NCBI GenBank assembly: GCA_030425645.1
Contig: JAUHZK010000003.1
Location: forward strand, 186,001 to 250,000
Direction: 5' to 3'
Source of the DNA: Gammaproteobacteria bacterium
Lineage (GTDB): Bacteria > Pseudomonadota > Gammaproteobacteria > JAPPPA01
DNA: 64,000 nt
In this document: positions 7,928-17,667 of the stretch, in pieces
How positions within the stretch are numbered: position 1 is the stretch's first letter
How the letters are laid out: each line of letters begins with the position of its first letter
Notes under the pieces: model-generated
The model's input: the letters and a program-made list of their open reading frames with translations, nothing else
Database searches by the model: none
What the model was told of the DNA's origin: nothing
Position numbers and translations under genes: made by a program

Positions 7928-8974
7928 CTAGCCGTCCTCTAACAACTTACGTAGGTCGATAACCGCGGCATTGGCGCGCGAAATATAGCTCGCCATTACC
8001 AAGGAGTGGTTAGCAAAAATTCCGAAGCCGGAACCATTTAGAATCACCGGGCTGCCCAAGTCGGCTTGTGTGGCTTCTAATTCACGAATGATTTGTCGCA
8101 GGCTGACCAAGGCATTTTTCTTAATCAGCACATCACGGAAATCGTATTCAGCAGCTTTCATAAACTGCACCAAAGCCCAGGCGGTGCCACGAGTTTCGTA
8201 GAAGACGTCGTCGATTTCGAACCACGAGGTTTTAATTTCTAGCGTGCTAGAAGTGGGTGTGGCTTGTTGGGCAGCTGGGTCGCCGGCCAAGTCGGTATTC
8301 ACGCGCTGCTGACCAATACTGGCGGAGAGGCGTTGCGAGAGGCCACCCAAACGCTTTTCGACTACCGCCAACCAATTCGCTAGATTGTCGGCGCGGGCGT
8401 AGAACTGCGCGTCGCCTTGTTCAATATCAATCAGCTCCTGCCGATAGCCTTCGAAAGCACGCAGGGCTTCTCGGTATTTGCCTTCGGTAGAAGGAAATAT
8501 CCAGGAGTCATTGGGCGAATTCAGCAAGGGCTCGCCTTCGGCTAAAAAGGCGTTTTCGACCGACTGTGATTGCGATCGGCTGAAGTCATTTCGTAACGCC
8601 CGTGCTAACTCGCGTGACTGTACGAGCACACCGAATTCCCAATTCGGCATGTTATCCAGCAACACCGAGGGTGGCGTAATGTCGTTACTCAGATATCCGC
8701 CGGGTTTGTCTAACAATGTGCCGACCACATTGATCAATGCCGACGTGGTGGCATGCCCTACTACACCAGAGCTAGCGCCGACTTCCTGCTGCGGCCGCTC
8801 TGGCTCTGATGACCAATACCAGCCCACGACAAGGTTGACCAATACCAGTAAAACCAAGCCCAAAAACGCCGGGCGTGACCATTTATTACGGCCCGTATTA
8901 CCGGCATTAGCGCCTGCAAAGCGCTGCCGAACTGCGTCAACCACATCAATAAATTTATCAGCGACGGAAGCCAT
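7928..8974 (-). CDS. DUF2333 membrane-anchored protein
   Basis: 348 residues. One membrane segment lies near residues 35-52 (AFLGLVLLVLVNLVVGWYW) after a short cytoplasmic tail, and a large, mostly helical periplasmic domain follows. Recognisable DUF2333 blocks are GGYLSNDITPPSVLLDNMPNWEFGVLVQSREL, FPSTEGKYREAL, TSWFEIDDVFYETRGTAWAL and FGIFANHSLVMASYI. The function is unknown. It starts 11 nt after the lnt stop, on the same strand, so it is probably the last gene of the miaB-to-lnt transcript. That position suggests an envelope role but does not prove one. Confidence 0.85.
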   Translation of the reverse strand: MASVADKFIDVVDAVRQRFAGANAGNTGRNKWSRPAFLGLVLLVLVNLVVGWYWSSEPERPQQEVGASSGVVGHATTSALINVVGTLLDKPGGYLSNDITPPSVLLDNMPNWEFGVLVQSRELARALRNDFSRSQSQSVENAFLAEGEPLLNSPNDSWIFPSTEGKYREALRAFEGYRQELIDIEQGDAQFYARADNLANWLAVVEKRLGGLSQRLSASIGQQRVNTDLAGDPAAQQATPTSSTLEIKTSWFEIDDVFYETRGTAWALVQFMKAAEYDFRDVLIKKNALVSLRQIIRELEATQADLGSPVILNGSGFGIFANHSLVMASYISRANAAVIDLRKLLEDG

Positions 8975-8985
8975 ATCAATGAACC

Positions 8986-10509
8986 CTATGTAGTACGGGC
9001 GCCTAGCCCTTGTTGCCTAAGCTTAACCCCCAATAACAACAGCAATACTATCAGCAAGCCAAACATCCAGTGGTTTCGATAGAACATATAAGGTGTGCGA
9101 CCTAGGCGCGGCTGCACCGCATGCACGGCTGCAGCTACCTGCCCTCGTGGCAGGCGCTTCTGTACTTTACCCGCCGGGTTAATAAATGCCGACCAGCCAG
9201 TGGGCGTTGCCCGCACCATCCAACGCTGGGTTTCTATACTGCGCATACGCGCTATCTGTTCGTGCTGGGCGGCAGCAATGGAGTCTCCAAACCAAGCATC
9301 ATTACTCACGTTGACCAGCAAGCCTGCATCCTTGGCCGCTAGCGCTACTTCTTCAGCAAACACATCTTCAAAGCAGATAGAAACAGCTACTTGATGTTGC
9401 CCCACCTGGAATGGGTCACGGTTGCTATCACCGGTATACAAATCGGTAAACGGCAACTCTAAGGACCGCAACCAAGCGCGTACGAAGTTTGGCACCGGAA
9501 AATACTCAGCAAACGGAACAAGGTGCTGCTTATCGTAAAAGGCTAAACCCGGGCCACCTATCTGGGCCACGGTGTTGGCGTATTGGGCACTCAGGTCATC
9601 CCAGCGCATTACGCCAGCCAGCAGCTGCGCATCATGCTGCGTTAGTCGCTCCGCTAATGGCACAAAAAGGTCATGATGGAATTCTCGGTACACCCCGGGA
9701 ACGGCAACTTCTGGCCAAACAATTAAGTCTGCCTCGGCTAGTAGTTCCTCGGTCAGCTGTTCATAACGCTGTACCGTCGGCAGCTGCTGCTCAGGCAGCC
9801 ATTTCCGATCCTGCTCAATATTGCCTTGAGCAATGCCAACGTGTATCGCATCACCACTCGCTTGTGTCCACTGAAGGCTTTGCAGGCCATAGCCTGAAAA
9901 CAGCAACAATATCGCCGGCACTGCCACCCATCGCGCCCTGGCTTGCTGAATAGCCACTGGCATGGCCGCCAATAGCAACACGGGTATAGAGAGCCCAAAC
10001 ACCCCCACTAATGGCGCCCAACCATTCAACCAACTATCAGTCTGGCTGTAGCCCAAGGCAAACCAAGGGAAGCCAGTTAGAACAACGTTGCGCAACCACT
10101 CCAGCAATGGCCATAAGACCAAATAAGCCAGTAACCAAAGGCCAAAAACAGGCTCACTCCCAGAGCGCCGCCCTACCCAAGCGGCGGCGGCCGCTGCCGT
10201 GGCACCAAACAAGGATAAATACAGCGCCAATACAGCAATTAATACCACCGACAAAACGGCCGGGGCACCACTGTAAATATGGGTCGAAATATAAATCCAA
10301 TAGAGCCCCCCAGCGAAGCCCGGGGCCGCAAACAACAGTCCCAACTTAAACGCCGGCAGTGGCGCCTTGCCATACTGCAGCCACAGCAAAACCGCCAGCA
10401 AACAAGGCATTAACCAGCCCTGATTAAAGGGTGCAAAACTAAGCGGAGTTAAGGCACCGGCGGCCAGCGCCACCAATGCTTGGGATTTGCTAACAGACGA
10501 TGTAGCCAA
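8986..10509 (-). CDS. lnt: Apolipoprotein N-acyltransferase
   Basis: 507 residues, the usual length. About eight hydrophobic helices fill the first 200 residues, then a nitrilase-type catalytic domain, then a final membrane helix (WMFGLLIVLLLLLGV). The catalytic triad is visible as Glu in IVWPEVAVPG, Lys in YDKQHLVPFAEYFP and Cys in VSICFEDVFAEE. Lnt adds the third acyl chain to lipoproteins in the inner membrane, so it serves the several lipoproteins in this window. The start appears to be a TTG (10507-10509) with AGGGG upstream. It follows corC by 32 nt. Confidence 0.96.
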   Translation of the reverse strand: MATSSVSKSQALVALAAGALTPLSFAPFNQGWLMPCLLAVLLWLQYGKAPLPAFKLGLLFAAPGFAGGLYWIYISTHIYSGAPAVLSVVLIAVLALYLSLFGATAAAAAAWVGRRSGSEPVFGLWLLAYLVLWPLLEWLRNVVLTGFPWFALGYSQTDSWLNGWAPLVGVFGLSIPVLLLAAMPVAIQQARARWVAVPAILLLFSGYGLQSLQWTQASGDAIHVGIAQGNIEQDRKWLPEQQLPTVQRYEQLTEELLAEADLIVWPEVAVPGVYREFHHDLFVPLAERLTQHDAQLLAGVMRWDDLSAQYANTVAQIGGPGLAFYDKQHLVPFAEYFPVPNFVRAWLRSLELPFTDLYTGDSNRDPFQVGQHQVAVSICFEDVFAEEVALAAKDAGLLVNVSNDAWFGDSIAAAQHEQIARMRSIETQRWMVRATPTGWSAFINPAGKVQKRLPRGQVAAAVHAVQPRLGRTPYMFYRNHWMFGLLIVLLLLLGVKLRQQGLGARTT

Positions 10510-10541
10510 GACAGACGCCCTAGGGGTTAAGAAACAAGCCG

Positions 10542-11459
10542 CTAGCAGTCGTCGGCAGGCTTACCAGCGGGCACCGCGCTTAACTGCGCCACAGCCACTT
10601 GGTGAACACGCCGACCATCGGCTTTTAAGATTTCGAAGCGAAAACCTTCTAGCTCAACCGACTCTCCGCGTTTGGGCAGATAACCGAAACTTTGCAACAA
10701 CAAACCACCGACGGTTTCGGTATCCGGCATGGCGTCAAACTCGGTCTTGAAATAGTCGTCAAACTCGTCCAACTCGGTCAGCGCATTAACCGTATAGCGA
10801 CCGTTGTAGTGCTGAATGATATTGGGCGTTTCTTCGTCATCATGCTCGTCGTCAATGCTGCCAACGATTTGCTCGAGCACGTCTTCAATAGTAACAAGGC
10901 CCGAGATACCACCGTATTCGTCAACCACTAAGGCCAAATGAGTGCGCGCGGCTCTAAACTCCGACAACAACACATTGAGGCGTTTGCTTTCAGGCACCAA
11001 CTTAACGCCACGGCACACTTCGCGTAGCTCAATGTTTTGCCCAGGGTGCTCCACTACATAACGCAGCAAATCTTTCGCCAGCAGAATACCTACGGCCTCT
11101 TCCCTGTCTTCTGTCATCACCGGAAAGCGTGAGTGGCCAGACTCCAACACCGTGCGTAACAAGCTTTCCATTGAGTCGTCGCGGTCAACTACGGTCATCT
11201 GTGCGCGCGGCACCATAATGTCGCGCACACGGGTGTCGGCCACACTCAAAACACCATCAAACATGGTGTGCAAATCACTATCGATAATATGGTCGGCATG
11301 CGCCAAACGGGCAATGTCAGCTAAGTGCGCCGCCGCCGTTGGGCGTGGCATAAAGCGAGGTAGAAGCTTAAGCAATAGTCGCTGCCACCAAGGTAGCGTC
11401 GCGATATATTCGAGCGAAAGGCGCCTCGACGAGGTCGACGGCGGTTTGTCAGTATCCAT
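10542..11459 (-). CDS. corC: CorC/YbeX CBS-domain protein
   Basis: 305 residues. A tandem CBS pair spans about 75-200 (VRDIMVPRAQMTVVDRDDSMES ... LALVVDEYGGISGLVTIEDVLEQIVG), followed by the CorC_HlyC transporter-associated domain (YNGRYTVNALTELDEFDDYF ... FRFEILKADGRRVHQV). There is no membrane domain, as for cytoplasmic CorC/YbeX proteins. The family is linked to magnesium/cobalt efflux and, through its constant association with ybeY and ybeZ, to ribosome maturation. It lies between ybeY and lnt in the conserved order. Confidence 0.94.
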   Translation of the reverse strand: MDTDKPPSTSSRRLSLEYIATLPWWQRLLLKLLPRFMPRPTAAAHLADIARLAHADHIIDSDLHTMFDGVLSVADTRVRDIMVPRAQMTVVDRDDSMESLLRTVLESGHSRFPVMTEDREEAVGILLAKDLLRYVVEHPGQNIELREVCRGVKLVPESKRLNVLLSEFRAARTHLALVVDEYGGISGLVTIEDVLEQIVGSIDDEHDDEETPNIIQHYNGRYTVNALTELDEFDDYFKTEFDAMPDTETVGGLLLQSFGYLPKRGESVELEGFRFEILKADGRRVHQVAVAQLSAVPAGKPADDC

Positions 11460-11493
11460 ACGGATCGTTCTGTAGCCTAAAGGTAAGTCTAAA

Positions 11494-11955
11494 TTAGTCT
11501 ATTTCGTAGGGATTGGCAAAGCCTAAACGAGACAAAATTTCGACTTCTAGCGCTTCCATTTTTTCAGCGTCAGCGTCTTCAATATGATCGTAGCCCTGCA
11601 GATGCAACATGCCATGCACCACCATATGCGCCCAATGCGCCGCTAGGCTTTTACCCTGCTCCGCCGCTTCCGCAGCAACCACCTCGGCACAAATAATAAT
11701 ATCGCCGAGCTCAGGTTCATCGAGTTCGCTTAGTAGCTCAGGTGAAAGCCCAGATGGAATCTCAGCGGGAAAGCTTAATACGTTGGTGGGTTTGTCTTTG
11801 CCGCGATAGTCACGATTTAAGCCCTGAACCTCATCGGCGGCCGCTACTCGTAACGTTACTAGGGCCTTATTCGCCGCTTGCCGAGCAGACTCGGCCCAAG
11901 CCACTAGATCCTGCTCCGCCACCGGCGCAGCTACCGCAAACTGGACTTGAATCAT
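11494..11955 (-). CDS. ybeY: Endoribonuclease YbeY, rRNA maturation
   Basis: 153 residues, the normal length. The zinc site is the family signature [11 protein letters not shown] followed by Asp and Glu residues, near positions 114-128. YbeY acts in 16S rRNA 3'-end processing and 70S quality control. Its ATG overlaps the phoH stop codon by four bases (ATGA at 11952-11955), so translation of the two is probably coupled. Confidence 0.97.
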   Translation of the reverse strand: MIQVQFAVAAPVAEQDLVAWAESARQAANKALVTLRVAAADEVQGLNRDYRGKDKPTNVLSFPAEIPSGLSPELLSELDEPELGDIIICAEVVAAEAAEQGKSLAAHWAHMVVHGMLHLQGYDHIEDADAEKMEALEVEILSRLGFANPYEID

Positions 11956-12929
11956 GACCGTTGCGGCGGCTCAAAGGTGCCGTCAACGTCGGCTTTTTCG
12001 TAGGCCTCGACAATACGCTGCACGAGCGGATGCCTGACTACATCGGCGCCAACAAAATGGGTAAAGCTAACGCCATCGACATTGCGTAATACATGTGCGA
12101 TATCACGCAGACCGGAACGCTGATGTCGTGGCAAATCAACCTGAGTTAAATCACCAGTAATCACCGCGCGCGAACCAAAACCAATCCGCGTTAGAAACAT
12201 TTTCATTTGCTCGACACTGGTGTTCTGCGCTTCATCCAAAATAATAAAGCTCTCATTCAGCGTACGCCCGCGCATAAAAGCGAGCGGCGCAATTTCGATA
12301 ACGTTCTTCTCGAGTAAGCGATCGACTTTCTCAAAGCCCAGCATTTCATAAAGTGCGTCGTAGAGCGGTCGCAAATAAGGATCGACCTTGTCGGTCATAT
12401 CACCCGGCAAAAAGCCTAACTTTTCACCCGCTTCTACCGCGGGGCGCACCAACAGAATGCGACGCACTTCGCCACGTTCAAGCGCATCTACCGCACAGGC
12501 GACCGCCAGATAGGTTTTACCGGTGCCAGCTGGGCCAATACCAAAGTTAATATCATGGCTAACAATGTCAGCCAAGTAATGCTGCTGATTAGCACCACGG
12601 GCGCGAATCACACCCCGACGCGTTTTGACGGTGACTTCATCACGTTGCAGTTCGGTCATTTGATCGACTGACGATTCCTGCAAACTTAAATGGATATGCC
12701 CCGGCGTTAGCGTTTCTGTGGCGGCAACTTCATAAAGTTCTTTCAGCAACCGCTCGGTTGCTTGCACCATATCCTTCGGACCTTGTACCGAAAACTGGTG
12801 CGCACGGTTGCTAATTTGCACGCCTAGGCGGCGCTCCAAATGCTGCAAGTGCTGGTTAAATGGACCGCAAAGATTTGCCAGCTGCTCGTTATTGGCTGGC
12901 TCGAGTGTGAGTTGGCTTTTAACAGGCAT
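11952..12929 (-). CDS. ybeZ: PhoH-like ATPase (YbeZ)
   Basis: 325 residues. An N-terminal KH-like region (about 15-90) precedes the PhoH ATPase domain with Walker A GPAGTGKT and Walker [10 protein letters not shown]. The [10 protein letters not shown] block is also typical. PhoH-like proteins of this operon bind nucleotide, probably act on RNA, and are thought to work with YbeY. The start ATG shares one base with the miaB stop codon (TAATG at 12927-12931), and the end overlaps ybeY by four bases. Confidence 0.95.
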   Translation of the reverse strand: MPVKSQLTLEPANNEQLANLCGPFNQHLQHLERRLGVQISNRAHQFSVQGPKDMVQATERLLKELYEVAATETLTPGHIHLSLQESSVDQMTELQRDEVTVKTRRGVIRARGANQQHYLADIVSHDINFGIGPAGTGKTYLAVACAVDALERGEVRRILLVRPAVEAGEKLGFLPGDMTDKVDPYLRPLYDALYEMLGFEKVDRLLEKNVIEIAPLAFMRGRTLNESFIILDEAQNTSVEQMKMFLTRIGFGSRAVITGDLTQVDLPRHQRSGLRDIAHVLRNVDGVSFTHFVGADVVRHPLVQRIVEAYEKADVDGTFEPPQRS

Positions 12930-14308
12930 TAAGCGCTGGCCGTTTCATCAGTCACCACCCGCCCACGCAGGGCATTGGTAGTGGCTTCGGTAATGTAAAC
13001 GTCTACAAACTCGCCAACTAAGCGCGCTGGCGCATCAAAGTGCACCCAACGTAAGTTTTCAGTACGACCACTGAGCTGAGTCATATTTTGCTTAGAGACT
13101 TTTTCCACCAGCACACGTTGTACCGTGCCAACCATGTCTTCGCTGTACTGTGCCTGAAACTCGCGAATACGCGCTTGCAAACGCGCCAAACGCGCTTTCT
13201 TTACATCTTCTGGAATACGGTTATTGGCCAGCATATCCGCAGGTGTACCCGGGCGCGGGCTGAAGATAAAACTAAAGGATTGATCAAAACGAATGGTCTC
13301 GATCAAATCCATGGTTGCTTCAAAGTCATCGTCGCTTTCAGTTGGGTAAGCGACAATAAAGTCAGAAGAAATACCAATATCCGGTCTGACTTCTCGCAAC
13401 TTGTTAATTTTGTCGATGTAGTACTGGCGGTTATGGCCACGCTTCATCGCCGCTAACACATTGTCTGAACCGGCTTGTACTGGCAGATGCACAAAGTTAG
13501 CCAGCTCCGGCACTTCGGCAAAGGCTTGAATCAAGCTGTCGCTAAATTCGACAGGGTGCGAGGTGGTAAAACGAATACGGTCGATGCCATCAATGGCGGC
13601 AACGTAGTTAATCAGCAGCGCGAGGTCGGCCACGTCGCCGTCTTCAGTCTGGCCCTGATAAGCATTCACGTTTTGGCCCAGCAGATTAATTTCACGCACA
13701 CCCTTCTCGGCTAGCTGCGCGCATTCCAGCAACACATCATCCAGCGGGCGGCTAACCTCCTCGCCACGGGTATAAGGCACCACACAGAAAGTGCAGTATT
13801 TGCTGCAGCCTTCCATGATAGAAACAAAGGCGCAGGGGCCTTCGGCGCGCGGCTCAGGCAAACGGTCAAATTTTTCAATTTCCGGGAAGGAAATATCTAC
13901 CGCTGGCTTACGCTCTTTGGTAACGGTGTCGTATAGCTCGGGCAGGCGGTGCAAAGTCTGCGGCCCAAACACCATATCCACATAGGGCGCACGCTCACGA
14001 ATAGCGTCACCTTCTTGGCTGGCGACACAGCCACCCACGCCTAACACTAGATCAGGATTTTTCTGCTTTAGCTTTTTCCAACGGCCTAATTGTGAAAATA
14101 CTTTTTCCTGCGCTTTCTCACGAATAGAGCAGGTGTTGAGCAGAATCACATCGGCTTCTTCTGCTGTTTCTGCGCGCACAAAACCCCGCTCTTTACCCAA
14201 GACATCAGACATCTTGGAAGAGTCGTATTCGTTCATTTGGCAGCCCCAAGTTTGAACAAAGACTTTTTTGGTGGAGGTTTCGGCAGTCACAGATCTAACA
14301 ACAGACAA
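12929..14308 (-). CDS. miaB: tRNA-2-methylthio-N6-dimethylallyladenosine synthase
   Basis: 459 residues. The N-terminal UPF0004 domain holds one iron-sulfur cluster ([20 protein letters not shown] and GVGGCVA cysteines). The radical-SAM domain has the CxxxCxxC motif in [15 protein letters not shown], and a TRAM domain lies at the C terminus. MiaB adds the methylthio group at A37 of tRNAs reading UNN codons. The start is uncertain: 14308 is a TTG without a ribosome site and an in-frame GTG lies at 14290. The -10-like TACAAT at 14324-14329 is close enough that the mRNA leader would be very short. The gene leads the miaB-ybeZ-ybeY-corC-lnt block. Confidence 0.96.
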   Translation of the reverse strand: MSVVRSVTAETSTKKVFVQTWGCQMNEYDSSKMSDVLGKERGFVRAETAEEADVILLNTCSIREKAQEKVFSQLGRWKKLKQKNPDLVLGVGGCVASQEGDAIRERAPYVDMVFGPQTLHRLPELYDTVTKERKPAVDISFPEIEKFDRLPEPRAEGPCAFVSIMEGCSKYCTFCVVPYTRGEEVSRPLDDVLLECAQLAEKGVREINLLGQNVNAYQGQTEDGDVADLALLINYVAAIDGIDRIRFTTSHPVEFSDSLIQAFAEVPELANFVHLPVQAGSDNVLAAMKRGHNRQYYIDKINKLREVRPDIGISSDFIVAYPTESDDDFEATMDLIETIRFDQSFSFIFSPRPGTPADMLANNRIPEDVKKARLARLQARIREFQAQYSEDMVGTVQRVLVEKVSKQNMTQLSGRTENLRWVHFDAPARLVGEFVDVYITEATTNALRGRVVTDETASA

Positions 14309-14311
14309 TAA

Positions 14312-14354
14312 AAAAGGGCGCGAATTGTAGCATTTTTAGCCACCGCGCCCTTTT
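14312..14354 (-). terminator. algC terminator with a promoter-like loop
   Basis: An 11-bp stem pairs AAAAGGGCGCG (14312-14322) with CGCGCCCTTTT (14344-14354), leaving a 21-nt loop. Read on the minus strand it follows the algC stop and ends in a U-rich tract, so it should terminate algC. Confidence 0.85.
14324..14332 (-). promoter_or_regulatory. Candidate extended -10 promoter for miaB
   Basis: On the minus strand the terminator loop reads TGCTACAAT, an extended -10 element (TGn followed by a hexamer one base from TATAAT). It lies 16 bp upstream of the annotated miaB start. No good -35 is visible, as is common for extended -10 promoters. Confidence 0.45.
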
Positions 14355-14382
14355 AAAAACAACAGCCCCTTGGGCCTATTTT

Positions 14383-15735
14383 TTAGCCACGCAGAATACT
14401 CAGTAGCTCTTCAGTTTTGGCATCACATAAGGCTTGATTGCCCTTGGCCTCAACATTTAGCCGCACCAACGGCTCGGTATTGGACTTGCGCAAATTAAAA
14501 CGCCAGTCGGCAAAATTAATACCAATACCATCCATCAGATCAATGCTTTCGCAATCCGGCTCATACTTGGCACGAATCTCGGCAATCTTGCCGTCCGGGT
14601 CTTCAATGCGACTGTTGATCTCACCACTAATTGGGTAAGCAGCAGCACGCTCGCCAATCAGCTGAGACAGCGACTTGCCGGTTTTCGACATCAGCTCCGC
14701 AATAAACAACCACGGCAGGTTGCCGTTGTCACAGTACGCAAAGCTGCGGAAATAATGGTGAGCACTCATTTCGCCGCCGTAAACCGCGTCTTCAGCACGC
14801 ATCACGTCCTTCATAAAGGCGTGGCCTGATTTCGACTGCACTGGTTTGCCGTTGGCATTGGCCACGGTTTCTACCGTCGCCCAAGTTAAGCGAGGGTCAT
14901 ACACAATCGCCGCACCCGGCTCACGCGCCAACAGGGTCTCGGCAATTAAGCTGATGAGGTAATAACTTTCAATAAAGTTGCCGTTTTCATCAAACAAGAA
15001 GCAGCGGTCAAAATCGCCATCCCAAGCGACACCAAAATCCGCGCCACTATCGCGCACCGCTTTAGCGGTTAACTCACGGTTCTCAACCAGTAGCGGGTTA
15101 GGCACGCCATTGGGGAAGGTGCCATCTGGCTCATGCTGCAAGCTGACCAGCTCAAACGGTAGCGCCGGTGAAATCGCGTCGACCACCAAGCCCGCACAAC
15201 CATTACCGGCATTGGTAACAATTTTGAATGGCTTCAGATTGGCCACATCAACTTGGCCCAGTAAGAACTGCGCATACTCAGGGCGCAGGTCTTTTTCGGT
15301 AACCGAACCGGTGCGACTAGGCGCTTCAAATTCACCAGCCACCGCTAGGGCACCAATATCCATCAAACCGGTATCAGCTGAAATCGGCCGCGCTTCAGCC
15401 TTCACCATTTTCATGCCGTTATAGTCAGCCGGGTTATGGCTAGCGGTAACCATAATGCCACCACCTAAACCTTGGCTAAAGGTCGCGTGGTAAACCTCTT
15501 CGGTACCCACCACACCGATATCTAACACGTCAGCGCCCTGCTCGGTCAGGCCGCGAATCAACTCCGCGCATAACTCGGGGCCAGACAAACGCATATCGCG
15601 ACCAACAGCCACCGAGGTGGCGCCGGTAAATTGCACAAATGCGCGGCCAATGTTGTAGGCCAATTCAGGATTTAGCTCGCTCGGCACTTTGCCGCGCACG
15701 TCATAAGCTTTGAAACAAGAAGGAACGCTAGTCAT
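14383..15735 (-). CDS. algC: Phosphomannomutase / phosphoglucomutase
   Basis: About 450 residues of the alpha-D-phosphohexomutase family. Visible sites are the phosphoserine loop MVTASHNPADYNGMK, the metal loop AWDGDFDRCFLFDE, the sugar-binding loop YGGEMSAHHYF, and the phosphate-binding C-terminal RKSNTEPLVRLNVEA. The length and sequence fit the bifunctional AlgC/CpsG group that supplies mannose-1-P or glucose-1-P for lipopolysaccharide and exopolysaccharide. The frame is open to a GTG at 15750. I prefer the ATG at 15735 because GGAAAG lies just upstream of it. It is monocistronic, between two terminators. Confidence 0.93.
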   Translation of the reverse strand: MTSVPSCFKAYDVRGKVPSELNPELAYNIGRAFVQFTGATSVAVGRDMRLSGPELCAELIRGLTEQGADVLDIGVVGTEEVYHATFSQGLGGGIMVTASHNPADYNGMKMVKAEARPISADTGLMDIGALAVAGEFEAPSRTGSVTEKDLRPEYAQFLLGQVDVANLKPFKIVTNAGNGCAGLVVDAISPALPFELVSLQHEPDGTFPNGVPNPLLVENRELTAKAVRDSGADFGVAWDGDFDRCFLFDENGNFIESYYLISLIAETLLAREPGAAIVYDPRLTWATVETVANANGKPVQSKSGHAFMKDVMRAEDAVYGGEMSAHHYFRSFAYCDNGNLPWLFIAELMSKTGKSLSQLIGERAAAYPISGEINSRIEDPDGKIAEIRAKYEPDCESIDLMDGIGINFADWRFNLRKSNTEPLVRLNVEAKGNQALCDAKTEELLSILRG

Positions 15736-15782
15736 ATCTTTCCGGGTCACAATCGTTCTGGGTTCTTTTTAAGGGTATATAG

Positions 15783-15806
15783 ACAAAAACCCGCATAAGC
15801 GGGTCT
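15783..15806 (-). terminator. ssb terminator
   Basis: The stem ACCCGC (15789-15794) and GCGGGT (15799-15804) enclose a four-base loop. On the minus strand it is followed by TTTTTGTC. It lies between the ssb stop and algC and should end the MFS-ssb transcript. Confidence 0.85.
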
Positions 15807-15828
15807 TTGTCGGGTTCTAGATTATTGG

Positions 15829-16371
15829 CTAGAACGGAATGTCGTCGTCAATAATGCCGGTGTCACCACCCGCTGGCGCTTGGCCACCGGTAGGCTGTGG
15901 ATTCCAGCCTTGGTTTTGCTGTGGTGCCTGCTGTTGCTGACCACCCCACTGACCGCCACCTTGCGCACCGCCACCCTGGCCGCCTTGTTGCTGGCCGCCA
16001 AAGCCGCCGCTGTCACCCATTGGCGCAGAGCCACCACGGCCACCCAGCATTTGCATATTCTCCATCACTACCTTGGTGGTGTAACGGGTATTGCCTTGCT
16101 GGTCTTGCCACTTGTCGGTTTTCAAACGGCCTTCGATATAAACCTGTGAACCTTTACGCAGATACTCACCGCAAATTTCAGCCTGACGGCCGAAGGCGGT
16201 AATACGATGCCATTCGGTTTCTTCTTGCTGCTGGCCGCTGTCGCGGTTTTTCCACGCACGTGTAGTGGCTACGCTGAATTCACTTACAGAACTGCCACTC
16301 GGCAAATACTTATTCTCTGGGTCAGAACCTAGGTTTCCCACTAGGATGACTTTATTAACACCACGTGCCAT
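15829..16371 (-). CDS. ssb: Single-stranded DNA-binding protein
   Basis: 180 residues. An N-terminal OB fold ([19 protein letters not shown] ... [20 protein letters not shown] ... NMQMLGG) precedes a Gly/Gln-rich flexible linker. The acidic tail DIDDDIPF-type (here IIDDDIPF) binds partner proteins of replication and repair. The start ATG directly abuts the stop of the upstream MFS gene, and GAGGAAA inside that gene is its ribosome site. The pairing with uvrA and an MFS gene is the standard arrangement in Pseudomonas-like genomes. Confidence 0.97.
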   Translation of the reverse strand: MARGVNKVILVGNLGSDPENKYLPSGSSVSEFSVATTRAWKNRDSGQQQEETEWHRITAFGRQAEICGEYLRKGSQVYIEGRLKTDKWQDQQGNTRYTTKVVMENMQMLGGRGGSAPMGDSGGFGGQQQGGQGGGAQGGGQWGGQQQQAPQQNQGWNPQPTGGQAPAGGDTGIIDDDIPF

Positions 16372-17619
16372 TTAATTAATTTCCTCTAGAACATCAGGTT
16401 CCGCATCTTCGTCTGCGCGGTTTACCCATAGTCGCATCATCATATACCAAGCAATCGCTGCAACGGCAGCCACTACAAAAACTCTTTCTGGACCCCAGCT
16501 GGCATTTACCCAACCTGCCCACAGGCCGCCAAAAAACGCGCCTAAAAACTGGCTGCTAGCAAACACGCCCATTGCCGCGCCACGCCAGTCTTCACCAGCC
16601 ACTTTTGATACCAGCGCCGGCATCGCTGCTTCCAAGAAGTTAAAGCCAGCAAAGAACAACAGCATGGCTAACACCAACATCTGCAAGTCACCCGCTTGGC
16701 TAGCCATCGCCATACCCGCTGCCAACGCCGCAATCGCTAACGGTAAGCGGCGCATGCTGCGGTCATTTTTGTCGGCCTTCATCACAATCGGCAAAATCAA
16801 AGCCAAGGAGCCAACCACAACACCCAACCAAACCATCCAGTGATCAGCTACCGGCAAGGCAAATTTGTCGCGTAACAAACTGGGCGCAATCACAAACAAG
16901 CTAGTCACTAAGGCGTGCAGCACAAAAACAGAAAAATTCAGCCGTAGCAGCTGCGGCTGCAGTACCGCCGTAATCTGATAGTTACTGGGTTTGCGCTGCT
17001 CAGGGCTTGGCACGCGCAACAACAACAGCATCGCCAGCACGCCCGCCACCGCCGAACCTAAAAATAAGCCTTGGCCGCCCAGCGGCTCTAGCAATAGCGG
17101 GCCAACAAACAAAGACAAAGTAAAGGCAATACCAACACTAGCACCCAACAGCGCCATGGCTTTAGTGCGCTGGCTTGAACGGGTTAGGTCAGCCGCTAAG
17201 GCCGAGCCTGCCGCAGCAATAGCGCCACCACCCTGCAAAATGCGGCCAGCAATCATCCAGTAAATATCGGCCGCCTGCCATGCCAGCAGCGAGCCCAATA
17301 CAAAGATGCCCAGCCCAAGCCACATCACCGGCTTGCGGCCAATGCGGTCAGAAAGCACACCAAAGGGAATTTGCAGCGCTGCCTGTGTTAGCCCATAAAT
17401 ACCAACGGCGAGGCCAACTAACAACGGCGTTTGCCCGTCCATTGCTGCAGCCACTAAGGCAATCACCGGCAACAACATAAACAAGCCCAACATGCGCAGC
17501 ATTAATACCAGCGCAAGGCTAAACACAGCGCGTTTTTCTAGGGGCGTAAAGGCGTTATCAGACAAGGTAGGGCTACAAGAACTTAAGGCAAGAATGGGTA
17601 ACAAAACTGAGGTCGGCAT
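16372..17619 (-). CDS. MFS transporter (uvrA-ssb associated)
   Basis: 415 residues with about twelve membrane helices. Major facilitator signatures are GLTQAALQIPFGVLSDRIGRKPVM between helices 2 and 3 and GAAMGVFASSQFLGAFFGG in the second half. It belongs to the drug:H+ antiporter-like MFS group that sits between ssb and uvrA in many Gammaproteobacteria; the substrate is unknown. The first 20 residues are poorly conserved in such proteins, so the start could lie a little downstream. It is divergent from uvrA across 48 bp, and its stop abuts the ssb start. Confidence 0.9.
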   Translation of the reverse strand: MPTSVLLPILALSSCSPTLSDNAFTPLEKRAVFSLALVLMLRMLGLFMLLPVIALVAAAMDGQTPLLVGLAVGIYGLTQAALQIPFGVLSDRIGRKPVMWLGLGIFVLGSLLAWQAADIYWMIAGRILQGGGAIAAAGSALAADLTRSSQRTKAMALLGASVGIAFTLSLFVGPLLLEPLGGQGLFLGSAVAGVLAMLLLLRVPSPEQRKPSNYQITAVLQPQLLRLNFSVFVLHALVTSLFVIAPSLLRDKFALPVADHWMVWLGVVVGSLALILPIVMKADKNDRSMRRLPLAIAALAAGMAMASQAGDLQMLVLAMLLFFAGFNFLEAAMPALVSKVAGEDWRGAAMGVFASSQFLGAFFGGLWAGWVNASWGPERVFVVAAVAAIAWYMMMRLWVNRADEDAEPDVLEEIN

Positions 17620-17667
17620 AACGCCGAGGCGGTATAGTATCAGGTTTGCTTAACCACCCAGAAGACA

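Noticed and set aside
17620-17667. LexA (SOS) box in the MFS/uvrA divergent gap
   Set aside because: No CTG-N10-CAG palindrome with the AT-rich core is present in the 48 bp.
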